64,000 bases of DNA from CBDFHJ01 sp965247635 (GTDB taxonomy: Bacteria; Chloroflexota; Dehalococcoidia; Lucifugimonadales; Australimonadaceae), in the NCBI GenBank assembly GCA_965247635.1, contig CBDFHJ010000010.1, positions 806,001 to 870,000 on the forward strand. The letters are read 5' to 3'. The notes beneath the pieces are model-generated. The model ran no database searches and was not told the origin of the DNA. It was given only the letters and a program-made list of their open reading frames with translations. Positions 23,917 through 32,857 of this stretch are shown here, in pieces (positions within the stretch are counted from its first letter, which is position 1; each line of letters starts with the position of its first letter). The position numbers and the translations under genes are program-made.

Positions 23917-24836
23917 GGCCGCTCCTCCACGCCCATGAGGACGCCTGCGCCCTTCGCAAGGAGTGCCTGGTAGGCGGCTTTACCGGCGCCTTCCGGGTCG
24001 TCGGCGGACCAGGAGATTTCGACACGATACGCGGCTGAGCCATCGAGCGCTGAGGAGGCGGCTGCCAGCCGGAGGCTGGGGCCGTCGACGACGGCCAGGG
24101 CCCCTACGGGGACCTGACAGCCGCCTCCAGCCACCCGCAGCACCCAGCGCTCCGCTTCCACCGCGGCCACCGTCTCGCGATGCTCCAGGTCCCGGACCAT
24201 ACGCAGAAGGCCGGCGTCCTCGGCGCGTACCTCCACGGCCAGCGCCCCCTGTCCGGGCGCCGGCGTGCACACGTGGGGAGGGAGGTACTCGGCCACGCGC
24301 TCCGCTAGTCCCAGGCGTACCAGCCCGGCGGCAGCCACCACCGCGCCATCGTAGTCTCGTCCGATTGCCTTGGAGACCCGGGTATCCACGTTGCCGCGAA
24401 TAGCGAGGAAACGCAGGTCGGGCCGTGCCGCCCGCAGCTGCGCCTCGCGTCGCGGGCTGCTGGTACCGATGCGCGCACCCGGGGGCAGCTCGTCCAGCGG
24501 CGCGTTCCAGCGGTCTATCAGCGCGTCTCGAGGGTCGGCGCGTTCCAGCACCGGCACCACCGTCGTGCCGGGTAAGAGGTCGGTGGGAAGGTCCTTCAGG
24601 CTGTGCACCACCAGGTCTACCCGGCGGTCAAGCAGCGCGTCCTCCAGCTCCGTGACGAAGATACCTCGGCCCAGGGCGCTCAGCGGCGTCTCGTTGCGAC
24701 GGTCGCCCTGGCTCTGAATGGTCTGTACGGCGAATTCGGCGCCGGGATGCAGCCGGCGTAAGGCGTCGACCACCAGCGCGGTCTGACGCAGGGCTAGGTC
24801 GCTGCCACGGGTGCCGACGGTAAGCACGGGTGCCAC
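23913..24836 (-). CDS. hemC: hydroxymethylbilane synthase (porphobilinogen deaminase)
   Basis: HemC polymerises four porphobilinogens to hydroxymethylbilane on a dipyrromethane cofactor. Signatures are TVGTRGSDLALRQ, HSLKDLPTDL, TSSPRREAQLRAARPDL and VDTRVSK. The GTG at 24836 is chosen: GGGAGGATGAC precedes it, it follows the hemA stop directly and it gives the normal 307 residues. The open frame extends 54 codons upstream into hemA. The cofactor cysteine segment is altered: RVAGGGCQVPVGA keeps Cys at the expected site. Confidence 0.95.
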   Translation of the reverse strand: MAPVLTVGTRGSDLALRQTALVVDALRRLHPGAEFAVQTIQSQGDRRNETPLSALGRGIFVTELEDALLDRRVDLVVHSLKDLPTDLLPGTTVVPVLERADPRDALIDRWNAPLDELPPGARIGTSSPRREAQLRAARPDLRFLAIRGNVDTRVSKAIGRDYDGAVVAAAGLVRLGLAERVAEYLPPHVCTPAPGQGALAVEVRAEDAGLLRMVRDLEHRETVAAVEAERWVLRVAGGGCQVPVGALAVVDGPSLRLAAASSALDGSAAYRVEISWSADDPEGAGKAAYQALLAKGAGVLMGVEERP

Positions 24837-24837
24837 G

Positions 24838-26259
24838 TCATCCTCCCGTGGCCTTGCGCTTGGGGTTTGGTGCATTCCGACGTCCCGGCGAGGGCTCAGT
24901 ATCGTCTGGCACCTCGGCGTCTCGGGACCCCGCGGAAAGGTCCTCCGATACACCCGCCATAGGCGGGCTATCGAGAGTCTCGATGAGCGAAGCATCATCG
25001 GACAGGGCTGCGCCCTGGTCCAGGCCGAACAGCTCCCTGGCTACTTGGACGAATGCCTCTTCATTTCGCTCGTTTAGGGAGCGGGTGGGGTTGTGAAGGA
25101 CCTTCTTGACCAGGGCCTTGGACATGGCCTCGATGCGCCGTCGGCCCTCGGCGGATAGCTCGGGCAGCCTGGCCAAGACACGCTCCACCTCCGCGGCGCG
25201 CACGCTCTCCGCGCCGTGGCGCATGGCGGCGATGGTCGGCCGCGCCTCCAGGGAGTCCCACCAGGCCTGAAAACGGGCAACTTCCTCTTGGACGATGACC
25301 TCCGCCTTGGTGGCCTCCGCTTCGCGCTCGCGGCGATTCGTCTCGGCTACCAGCTCCAGGTCGTACATGGTGTAGAGCTCAACGCCCGCGAGTCCGGCGA
25401 CGGCGGGGTCAACGTCCCGGGGAACGGCCACGTCAAAGAGGAAGAGCGGCCGCTCCAGCCTTTGGGCCCTGGCCTCGGTCACCATCTCCTCGGTGACCAT
25501 GAAGTCGGGTGCGCCCGTGGAGCTCACCCCGATGTCGGCCTCCCGGATAAGCGATGGCAGCTCCTCCAGCGGTGCGACCTGCGCCTCCAGCTGCTCGGCC
25601 AGGTCCTGCGCATGGGCCATGGTGCGGTTGGCAATCACGAGAGAGGAGACTCCGGCGTCCCGCAGCGCTCGGGCCGCCAGTCGGCCTGCGTCGCCCACGC
25701 CTATCACGAGGGCATGCTTGTGCTGGAGGTCGCCGAGAGCTCGTCGTGCCATCTCCACGCACGCCCGGCTTACGGAAAGGGCGTTGCGCCCGATGGCCGT
25801 TTCGGTCCGGACGCGCTTGCCCACCCGCAGCGCCTCGTGGAACATCTTGGTGAGCACGCCGCCAGCGGTGCCCTGCTTCGTGGCCGCGCTGTAAGCCTCG
25901 CGCACCTGGCCTAGGACTTCCGACTCGCCGATGATGAGGGAGTCGAGACTGGAAGCTACCCGGTACAGGTGGGTTACGGCCCCTCCGTGCTCGTAGGTGT
26001 AGAGGTGTGGCTCCAGGTCGGCCATCTCCACTCCGAACTGGCGCTCGATGAAGCTGCTCAGCGACGCCTGGCTACCGTCCGACTCATTGGCAACCGTGTA
26101 CACCTCCGTCCGGTTGCACGTGGCAAGGAGAACGCCGCGGCCCAGCACCTGCCTGAGCGTGTCCAACGCTTGGGGCAGCTGCGCCCGGCTTAGGCTCAGC
26201 GTCTCCCGGGTCGCCAGGGGCGCTGTCCGATGGCTCAGTCCCGTAACGGTGATGTGCAC
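24838..26259 (-). CDS. hemA: glutamyl-tRNA reductase
   Basis: HemA reduces Glu-tRNA to glutamate-1-semialdehyde with NADPH. The start is taken as GTG at 26259 (VHITVTGLSHRTAP) because GAGGT lies just upstream and family homology begins there. Signatures are LLATCNRTEVY (catalytic Cys), SLIIGESEVLGQVREAY and the Rossmann VIGVGDAGRLAARAL. A C-terminal dimerisation helix region follows. The last about 60 residues are Ser/Pro/Asp-rich and beyond the usual domain, giving 473 residues. It overlaps no other real gene. Confidence 0.95.
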   Translation of the reverse strand: MHITVTGLSHRTAPLATRETLSLSRAQLPQALDTLRQVLGRGVLLATCNRTEVYTVANESDGSQASLSSFIERQFGVEMADLEPHLYTYEHGGAVTHLYRVASSLDSLIIGESEVLGQVREAYSAATKQGTAGGVLTKMFHEALRVGKRVRTETAIGRNALSVSRACVEMARRALGDLQHKHALVIGVGDAGRLAARALRDAGVSSLVIANRTMAHAQDLAEQLEAQVAPLEELPSLIREADIGVSSTGAPDFMVTEEMVTEARAQRLERPLFLFDVAVPRDVDPAVAGLAGVELYTMYDLELVAETNRREREAEATKAEVIVQEEVARFQAWWDSLEARPTIAAMRHGAESVRAAEVERVLARLPELSAEGRRRIEAMSKALVKKVLHNPTRSLNERNEEAFVQVARELFGLDQGAALSDDASLIETLDSPPMAGVSEDLSAGSRDAEVPDDTEPSPGRRNAPNPKRKATGG

Positions 26260-26288
26260 CTGTACCTCGCGGGGGGTATCAACCCCAA

Positions 26289-26975
26289 TTAATCGGCCCT
26301 GGTTTCCGCCGTTTGCAGCAGCGCGGACAGGAGCCGCTCCTTGGCCTCTTGCGAACGTCCACGCTCCACCAGCTCCAGCACCTCCGCGTCCATGGCCTCT
26401 TGCCAGGCCTTGGGGCTTGCGGTTCGCGCCTCCGCCTTCAGCTCGCCGCGGACCTCGGAGAGAACGCCGGCGGCATCCGCCCACGCCAGGCACCGGCAGG
26501 TGGTCTCGCCCGGCTCGGCGCAGTCGATGGGGCGAGAGCCTTCCATCAGCTCCCGCAGGCGTCTGGCAAGCGCGGGACTGGTGCCTGAGGTGGAGATGGC
26601 CACACTCACCGGGCCCCGCTCAACGATGGCGGGAGCGATGAAGGTGCACAGGCTTGGTACGTCGACGATGTTCAGGAGCACTCTTTCCGCCGTCGCCTCC
26701 TCCCGGACCTGGCGGTTTACCGCGCTATCGTCCGTGGCGGCGATGGCCAGGAACGCGTCCGAGAGGTCTCCGGGCTGATACGGGCGTTGCAGCCACACGA
26801 GCTGGGCCTCGCCAGCCCACTGTCGCAGGGCCTTGGTCGCTGACGGGCTTACCAGCGTGACAGCGGCGCCCGAGTCCAGCAGCTGCCGGACCTTCCGTTC
26901 GGCCACGCCCCCCGCGCCGATGACCACGCAACGCCGGCCTTGAATGTCCAGGTAAACGGGATAGTAGCGGCCCAT
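26289..26975 (-). CDS. precorrin-2 dehydrogenase / sirohydrochlorin ferrochelatase-type protein
   Basis: The 228 residues match the N-terminal half of CysG (Met8-like): YYPVYLDIQGRRCVVIGAGGVAERKV with the NAD-binding GxGxxA, IAATDDSAVNRQV and the conserved LCTFIAPAIVERGPVSVAISTSGTSPAL. It oxidises precorrin-2 to sirohydrochlorin and may insert iron. A Cys-Arg-Cys stretch (ETTCRCLAW) near residue 160 is unusual. With cobA-hemD and the downstream siroheme decarboxylase it forms a siroheme branch. Confidence 0.92.
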   Translation of the reverse strand: MGRYYPVYLDIQGRRCVVIGAGGVAERKVRQLLDSGAAVTLVSPSATKALRQWAGEAQLVWLQRPYQPGDLSDAFLAIAATDDSAVNRQVREEATAERVLLNIVDVPSLCTFIAPAIVERGPVSVAISTSGTSPALARRLRELMEGSRPIDCAEPGETTCRCLAWADAAGVLSEVRGELKAEARTASPKAWQEAMDAEVLELVERGRSQEAKERLLSALLQTAETRAD

Positions 26976-26977
26976 GG

Positions 26978-28024
26978 CTACACCGCGACCTCGTCTTCCA
27001 CGAAGTAGCGGACCCGCGTCTTCTTGTACTCTCGCGTGCTGTACAGGAGCTGGTACTCGGTAATACCCGTCTTTTCAGACAGCTCCTCGATAACCCGTTC
27101 GCACTCCTCCTTGGTCTGGGCGTGGACCATGCTGAAGTGGGTGTACGGCCAGTCGGGGAACGTAGGGCGTTGGTAGCAGTGGGTCACCCACGGGCTCTCG
27201 GCCATGATCAAGCCCACCTCAACGGCGCGCTCCTCCGGCACCTTCCAGACCGCCATGGCGTTGGCGCTGAACCCGGCCTTACGGTGGTAGAGGACCGCGC
27301 TGTAGCGACGCATCAAACCCCGCTGCTGGAGCTGCCCCGCTTGAGCGAAGAGCTCCGGCACGGTGATACCCAGCCGCTCGGCCATCGCGTCGAAGGGTCG
27401 TGGGACCAACGGCAGGTCCTCCTGAAGCTCACGGACGACGTCCACCTCGAAGGGTGAGAGGTGTTCGGCCTTGTTCCAATCGTCGCGGATGCCCTTGAAC
27501 CCGCCCTTGGCGGTGTAGCCGTCGGGCGAATAGTAGTCGTAGGCGGCGCCCTGGTTGCGGACCATGTCGAAGTTGACGCCGATCTTGAAGAATCGGACCG
27601 TGGGCATGACCCGTGCCCCCTCGGCCTCGGTCTCTCTGACCATGCGCTCCACGGTGGCCTCCAGGTCCTCGTCCGGCGGCACTGCGAGGGTGAACCACAG
27701 GTTGAAGTGGCCGTTACGGGCGTAGTTGTGGCTCACGCCCGGGTGCTCGTTGATCTTCCGGGCGCCTCGGTCCAGCTTCCCCCGTGGGTAGCGCAACGCC
27801 ACCAGCGAAGTCTTGTAACCCAACCTCCGGGTGTCGAAGATGGCGCTCACCTGGCGGATAATGTTCTGGCGCTTGAGTCTGCCGACGCGACGGAGCACCT
27901 CCTCCTCCCCAATGCCTAACTCTTCACCGATGGCCTGGTACGGCGCTTCCACGAGAGGGAAAGCCGACTGGACGAGGTTCAGCAGCGTCTTGTCCGTCAG
28001 GTCGGTACGGCTCTTGGTGCCCAT
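26978..28024 (-). CDS. fused siroheme decarboxylase (AhbA-AhbB-like, Lrp/AsnC fold)
   Basis: The 348 residues contain two tandem units, each an AsnC-type winged helix followed by a ferredoxin-like domain. Unit 1 starts at LTDKTLLNLVQSAFPLV and has RQVSAIFDTRRLGY and HFNLWFTL. Unit 2 starts at LSPFEVDVVRELQEDLPLV and has RRYSAVLYHRKAGF, HCYQRPTFPDWPY. These are the marks of NirDLGH / AhbAB siroheme decarboxylases, which remove two carboxyl groups from siroheme on the way to heme d1 or to heme by the alternative pathway. The ATG at 28024 follows AAAGGAAC. The two halves are usually separate subunits. Confidence 0.88.
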   Translation of the reverse strand: MGTKSRTDLTDKTLLNLVQSAFPLVEAPYQAIGEELGIGEEEVLRRVGRLKRQNIIRQVSAIFDTRRLGYKTSLVALRYPRGKLDRGARKINEHPGVSHNYARNGHFNLWFTLAVPPDEDLEATVERMVRETEAEGARVMPTVRFFKIGVNFDMVRNQGAAYDYYSPDGYTAKGGFKGIRDDWNKAEHLSPFEVDVVRELQEDLPLVPRPFDAMAERLGITVPELFAQAGQLQQRGLMRRYSAVLYHRKAGFSANAMAVWKVPEERAVEVGLIMAESPWVTHCYQRPTFPDWPYTHFSMVHAQTKEECERVIEELSEKTGITEYQLLYSTREYKKTRVRYFVEDEVAV

Positions 28025-28053
28025 TGTTGTTCCTTTGATGAGGGTGGAGTCGC

Positions 28054-28770
28054 TTATGGGGACCCTACGGCCGCGCTCTCCGAAGCCGCGCCGGCTGACT
28101 GGCCCGCTTCGGCGGGCTGGCCCTTTCCGGCTGACTGGAAGGTACGGGTCATGCTTAACAACACTTCGTCGGTGATTCGGCCGAGCTGCTGCCAGCACCA
28201 GCTGAGCTCGTGGGTAGACCCGTAGTGGCGCAACAGCGCGGGCCTCAGCGCCTCTAGCATGGCGCCGCGGAAGAAGACGAACGCCTGCACCGCGTCAGGC
28301 AGCGATAGCCCCTGCCGAGCCGACGCTTCTTCGTAGTGAGCGCCAAGGGACCTGGCCCTGGCCATCACCTCCCCCTGTCGAGGGTGGTCCAGGCTTTCCA
28401 GGCATAGGTCGAGGAGATCTCGCCCCAGCGCCCGCATCTCTTCCTGGCCCGATGAGTCGAACTGGGACTGCCAGGGGGGCGCGCCGGTCTGGTGGCCGGA
28501 GAGCTTCCGGCGGATTCGAGGCAGCACCACCTCGGGGACGTTCAGTGGAGGCCCCTGATGGCTTTGCTGTCCCTTTTCGATGAGCTCGCGGATGTCGTCG
28601 CTGGAAACGCGGCGGTGCCCGCCGGGCGTGCGGAAGGTGCGAATCAGCCCGGTGTCCGCCCAGTGCCGAAGGGTCGCTTCGTTAACGTCAAGCAGCTTGC
28701 GCGCCAGGCCAGGCGAGAGCCACTTCCGCTCCCCAATTGCTTCTTCCACGGGGTCCACTGCTGCGGTCAT
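28054..28770 (-). CDS. MerR-type regulator with RsbR-like C-terminal domain
   Basis: The 238 residues have an N-terminal MerR-like winged helix (WLSPGLARKLLDVNEATLRHWADTGLI, then TPGGHRRVSSDDIRELIE). A C-terminal helical domain (MRALGRDLLDLCLESL, LSLPDAVQAFVFFRGAMLEALRP) resembles the N-terminal sensor region of RsbRD-type proteins. The last residues are low complexity. It is the first gene of the hem/ahb operon and so a likely regulator of it; two TAAAACCT words 10 bases apart precede its start. Confidence 0.8.
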   Translation of the reverse strand: MTAAVDPVEEAIGERKWLSPGLARKLLDVNEATLRHWADTGLIRTFRTPGGHRRVSSDDIRELIEKGQQSHQGPPLNVPEVVLPRIRRKLSGHQTGAPPWQSQFDSSGQEEMRALGRDLLDLCLESLDHPRQGEVMARARSLGAHYEEASARQGLSLPDAVQAFVFFRGAMLEALRPALLRHYGSTHELSWCWQQLGRITDEVLLSMTRTFQSAGKGQPAEAGQSAGAASESAAVGSP

Positions 28771-28776
28771 CTGCTA

Positions 28777-28794
28777 TAAAACCTCGTAAAACCT
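28777..28794. promoter_or_regulatory. direct repeat, candidate operator of hem operon
   Basis: TAAAACCT occurs at 28777-28784 and at 28787-28794, one helical turn apart, directly upstream of the MerR-type regulator start and in the divergent region with pcm. Confidence 0.5.
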
Positions 28795-28937
28795 GTATAA
28801 ATCCGGAAATATCTTAACTCACGCGGCCGTAGCGTACTATCCAGGTAGGAGCCCGTCAACTCCCTTTTCGCGCGGCCATCGGGAGACTGGAGCCACAGGG
28901 TGCGTGGAATCGTTGATGAAACGGGTGTAGGCTGGAC

Positions 28938-29618
28938 GTGATTCGGGACAGGAGGGCCGCTCTCATGCGGCACTCGAAGGCAAAGCAGCGCCTGCTCGAT
29001 ACCCTCCGCCGGGAGATCTCCGACCAGCGGGTGCTGGATGCTATCGCGTCCGTACCTCGCGAGGCGTTCGTCCTGCCGCGGGACGAGGCACGGGCGTATG
29101 AGAACGCCGCGATGCCCATCGGCGAGGGGCAGACCATTTCGCAGCCCCTCATAGTCGCCATCATGCTCGAGGCCATGGCGCTCAGGCCGTCGGACCACGT
29201 TTTGGAGGTAGGCACCGGCAGCGGCTACGAGGCGGCGCTCCTGTCACGTTTGGTGGCGCGGGTGGTGACGGTGGAGCGGATTCCTGCATTGGAGGGACAG
29301 GCCAGGGGGCTGCTCCAACGGCTGGGGTGCGACAACGTGACGGTCCACCTGGCAGGCGAGGTGCTCGGCTGGCCGGACGGCGCACCGTACGACGCGGTCG
29401 TCGTGGCGGCGGCGGCCCCTTCGGTGCCGCAGGAGCTCGTTGACCAAGTCCGGATAGGGGGGCGCCTGGTGGTCCCCGTTGGGACTCCCTTTGAGCAAAC
29501 GCTTACGATGGTGCACCGTACCGCGGAGCGTCTGGACGTCAGGTCCCTGGGCGCGTGCCGGTTCGTGCCGCTCATCGGCCCCAGCGCTTGGGAATCGGAA
29601 CCTCCGGAGGCACCGTAG
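28938..29618 (+). CDS. pcm: protein-L-isoaspartate O-methyltransferase
   Basis: Pcm methylates isoaspartyl residues so that damaged proteins can be repaired. The 226 residues show VLDAIASVPREAFV, IGEGQTISQPLIVAIMLE (substrate loop), the SAM motif I VLEVGTGSGYEAALLSRL and YDAVVVAAAAP. The start is GTG at 28938; an internal ATG at 28965 is possible. It is transcribed divergently from the hem operon and ends 80 bases before a GNAT gene. Confidence 0.94.
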   Translation: MIRDRRAALMRHSKAKQRLLDTLRREISDQRVLDAIASVPREAFVLPRDEARAYENAAMPIGEGQTISQPLIVAIMLEAMALRPSDHVLEVGTGSGYEAALLSRLVARVVTVERIPALEGQARGLLQRLGCDNVTVHLAGEVLGWPDGAPYDAVVVAAAAPSVPQELVDQVRIGGRLVVPVGTPFEQTLTMVHRTAERLDVRSLGACRFVPLIGPSAWESEPPEAP

Positions 29619-29744
29619 GTGGAGTTGTAATGCGAGTGACGCCGTCTTGAATAAGACTCTCGTTCTCGGGAGTCCTGACTAAGGGTCGCGGCTCGTAGGA
29701 TGCGGTTATACCCTCTGAAGAAGACCAGTTCGGTTCAGAGAGAA

Positions 29745-30302
29745 ATGGTCGAGATCAAAACTCTAACGGAGTTAGGCCCCGATAGCCTTACGCGACTTGT
29801 GACCGGCTATGTCTCGAATGCCAAGTACACCGTAAGTAAAACAGAATTGGATGGTCGCACTGTCATCGGGCTTGAACTGGTCGGCCTGGAGAGTCCCTAC
29901 GTTAAGCGATTCCCTCCTTTGGATGAGGAGGCCATGCAACGGTATACGGATGCCCTTCGGCATGGCCTGTCGCTGGGGGCTTATGAAGGGGAACAACTTA
30001 TCGGGATAGCAGTTGCTGAGCCTCAGAGGTGGAACAGGAGCCTGTGGGTCTGGGAGTTCCATGTTGCTGAAACACACCGTCGGCAGGGGATAGGTCGGCA
30101 GATGATGGAAGAGCTTGTTGAGAGAGGGAGAGCGTCAGGTCTGAGAATCGTGGCCTGCGAAACACAAAACACCAATGTGCCAGCTATTCGCTTCTATCGT
30201 CGGGTTGGTTTTAACATTGAAGGGATAGACCTGTCGTACTACAGCAATGATGACTGGCCAGAAGGAGAAGTGGCGGTCTTCATGAAGAGGAGACTGGCGT
30301 GA
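29745..30302 (+). CDS. GNAT family N-acetyltransferase
   Basis: The 185 residues have a GNAT fold: LIGIAVAEPQRWNRSLWVWEFHVAETHRRQG in the beta4 region with the acetyl-CoA loop RRQGIGRQMMEELVER, then IVACETQNTNVPAIRFYRRVGF. The substrate is unknown. The ATG at 29745 is preceded by AGAGAGAA; the frame is open from 29700. It is more AT-rich than pcm and may be an acquired resistance-type or small-molecule acetyltransferase. Confidence 0.85.
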   Translation: MVEIKTLTELGPDSLTRLVTGYVSNAKYTVSKTELDGRTVIGLELVGLESPYVKRFPPLDEEAMQRYTDALRHGLSLGAYEGEQLIGIAVAEPQRWNRSLWVWEFHVAETHRRQGIGRQMMEELVERGRASGLRIVACETQNTNVPAIRFYRRVGFNIEGIDLSYYSNDDWPEGEVAVFMKRRLA

Positions 30303-30380
30303 TCAAAAGTTCCATCGGATAGCTGCCTACTAGATACAAGGCCCCTAGGTTCAGCGCGTCACCACGGAAAGGATCCGCCC

Positions 30381-31398
30381 ATGGCTGATCTCGCAGGGCG
30401 TGCTCTAGTCGCCAGCCTCGTTCTCGTGGTGATGGTTGGAGGCGTGTCTTTATGGGTAGTTGCACCGTGGGAGGGATCGGTACCTGGAGCACCTACTAGT
30501 ACGGACACATCTAGTAGGGGACCAGCACCAAGATATTTCGATCAGACATGGAGCTCCGACAAACAGGTTATCGCCCCTGGCGAGCCCGTCACTATCAGCT
30601 TGACTCTCAAGAACGTCTGGGACAAGCGCATAGAAATCATGGATTTTCCCGAGACAATGGCGCTTAGCCAGGTAGACACCCGACCCGAAGAAACGGTGGC
30701 GGTGGGGTTAATAGGCGCACGTGAAATTCCTACCGCCATGGAGTCTGGCGAGGAGGTCACTGTTGTCGCCAACGTTCCACCCGACCTAACTGCCAGTCTC
30801 CAGTCTGGCAGATGTAGCGTTCGCTTCGACATTCGGTTCACCCACACGCCAGGCAGACCTGAGATGGGCGACACAAGGCTGGGCCTGAACAGCGGTATCC
30901 TCCTTGTAGTCCTTCCGCCGGAGGGGGCGCTGAACACAATCGTGCAGGTGGATGAAACGCGGGAGACCAGAGGGGGCAGGATTACCCTGGAGGCTATCGA
31001 CTTCACGCCGGAGAAGACAACCATCGTCGCATTGGCCGAGCTGCCAGCTGATGAACCAATCAGGCTTGCGCCGGTCAACCCCCCCCACCATCGCGCCCAC
31101 CCCTACCTCCGCGATCCCACCGCAAGGGACACCCACGCCCACGGCTGTGCTAGTGCCAGGCCCTACGGGGGAAATTCCCGGTTTAACAGCCCGGTACCAG
31201 ATAGATGGAGGCACCTGGCACGAACTGAGAGGCCACGGATACCGCGCAACACCCGAAGGTATCCGGCATGAATGGACACTCGGGCCCATCTCAGCCAACG
31301 CCAGCGCTTTCGAGCTCGCCATCATGTCCGGCACCGACACGGGAAACGGAGCGACTGGGCTATGGGAGTGGACCGTGCCGCTGCAAGGGGCCCAGTAA
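30381..31398 (+). pseudogene. membrane-anchored extracellular protein, frameshifted in a C tract
   Basis: An N-terminal hydrophobic anchor (LVASLVLVVMVGGVSLWVV) is followed by an Ig-like or CARDB-type domain (IAPGEPVTISLTLKNVWD), then a Pro/Thr linker and a second beta domain. The first frame continues to 31271 with unrelated residues after VNPP. The true continuation (TIAPTPTSAI, PGLTARYQIDGG, GLWEWTVPL) is in the next frame to 31398. The switch point is eight Cs at 31079-31086; seven would restore one protein. No known family is recognised. Confidence 0.65.
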
Positions 31399-31533
31399 AG
31401 CTTGTTGCGAACTACCCAAAGCTAGTTTCGCTGCTCTACCGCAGAATGGTGATGTACGCCTCTTCCAGCGTGGGGTCGCGCTCGAAAATGCCTTCAACGT
31501 CGTCGTCGATAGCCGACTTAGTGGTCCGACCGG

Positions 31534-32361
31534 CTATTTGGCCAGGTCCTTATGGCGCAGGAGGAAGTCCAGGACCGCGCGGTTGAACAGGTCGGGCTGC
31601 TCGATGTTCGTGAGGTGGCCCGCAATCTCGATCTCCACGAACTCGGAGCCCGGAATCGCTTTTTGCATCTCCCGTCCGACGTCCGGGGGCGTGAGGCGGT
31701 CGTCCTCCCCGAACACGAGCATCGTAGGCACCTTGATGGTGCTGATGTCCAGCGGGTCCGCTACGCCGCTGTTCCCTTCGATGGTCTTGATGTACGACTC
31801 CTTGTGGAGCGCGGCCATGCTCTCCACTAGGCGGTCGAACTTGTCGCGCGGCGACTTTCGGCCGATGAGCGTCTCCGCCACCGCCGGCGCCATGTCCCGG
31901 GGGGTCTTGCCCTCCTGGAGCGGTTTCACGCGCAGCTCCAGAAACCGCGCACGCGCCTCTGGCGACTGGGGCGCACCTGGGGGCCGGGTGTCGCAGAGTA
32001 CCAGCGTGGCCACCCGGTCGGGGTGCAGCTTGTAGAAGTTCTGAATGATTCCCCCTCCCATGGAAAGGCCCACCAGATGCGCCTTCTCCACCCCATAGTG
32101 GTCCAGCAAGCGGACCAGGTCCTCCACGAAGTCCAACGGGTGCAGCGGTCCTTCGTAATCGTCCGATAGCCCGTAGCCGCGCGCGTCCCACGAGACCGCG
32201 CTAAAGTGCTCGGCAAAGGCCGGAAGCTGCTCGTGCCAGTTCGTGCGGTTGCCGCCAACCCCGTGCAGGAAGACGGCCAGCGGGCCCTCGCCCTGCTGGT
32301 CGACCGCGATCCGCACCTGGCCAGGGATATGAGTTGTCGTCCACGTCGCCGTTGTCGCCAT
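31534..32361 (-). CDS. alpha/beta hydrolase, 3-oxoadipate enol-lactonase-like
   Basis: The 275 residues show VFLHGVGGNRTNWHEQLPAF, SWDARGYGLSDD, nucleophile elbow VGLSMGGGI, acid in VFGEDDRLTPP and His in IAGHLTNIEQPDLFN. This is closest in style to PcaD/CatD enol-lactonases and related hydrolases of aromatic catabolism. The ATG at 32361 (MATTATWTT) is chosen over the longer frame because GGAGGAG precedes it. The real substrate is unknown. Confidence 0.85.
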   Translation of the reverse strand: MATTATWTTTHIPGQVRIAVDQQGEGPLAVFLHGVGGNRTNWHEQLPAFAEHFSAVSWDARGYGLSDDYEGPLHPLDFVEDLVRLLDHYGVEKAHLVGLSMGGGIIQNFYKLHPDRVATLVLCDTRPPGAPQSPEARARFLELRVKPLQEGKTPRDMAPAVAETLIGRKSPRDKFDRLVESMAALHKESYIKTIEGNSGVADPLDISTIKVPTMLVFGEDDRLTPPDVGREMQKAIPGSEFVEIEIAGHLTNIEQPDLFNRAVLDFLLRHKDLAK

Positions 32362-32469
32362 CACACTGCGCTCCTCCGTAAAGTGTCGGGGCATTGTAGC
32401 CGATGCTCGACTAGAATGCACATTCCTTTCTCTCTTGGGACCTGAGGGCGCCACCGACAGGTTGGGGCA

Positions 32470-32705
32470 GGCTGCGAGCGGCCTCCAGCAAGTTAAAGGT
32501 TTGCCCCCAGCCCCAAAGTTATTTTACCCACCCGGCCCGCCTCGTGGCGCTGGCTCGCTGGGCAAGGCGTCTCGGCGGGGGCTTAGACGCGCTACGCCGC
32601 AACGAGCGATAGGGGACAACGCAAGTAGGTGCAGGGGAAACCCTGCCGGCGGGGACACCGCACGTGGGTCCAGGGCCGCGCCCTGGCGGCGAGCGGCCCT
32701 CAACA
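32470..32705 (+). repeat. dispersed intergenic repeat, copy C
   Basis: A full-looking copy of about 235 bp: GCGAGCGGCC, CAGCAAGTTAAAGG, TTATTTTACCCACCCGGCCC, GCAAGGCGTCTCGGCG, GGGACACCGCA with GGTCCAGGG, and a final GGCGGCGAGCGGCC. It fills most of the gene-free stretch 32455-32857 and reads toward the downstream dioxygenase gene. It resembles the copy at 41036. Confidence 0.7.
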
Positions 32706-32724
32706 GGCTAGGCAAAGCCGAACG

Positions 32725-32753
32725 TTTCCAACGAGGCAAACGCGGTGTATAAT
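32725..32753 (+). promoter_or_regulatory. promoter of extradiol dioxygenase gene
   Basis: A perfect TATAAT at 32748-32753 has TTTCCA 17 bases upstream, about 100 bases before the dioxygenase start. The promoter is just after repeat copy C. Confidence 0.6.
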
Positions 32754-32857
32754 CCGCCTCGCATCGCGGACAACGTTTGGCGCAGTCCGTGGGCAAGGTC
32801 CGTTATGGTAAAGGACGGCCCCACGGGTCGAGGTAAACCGACAAGGAGGAGACGACT

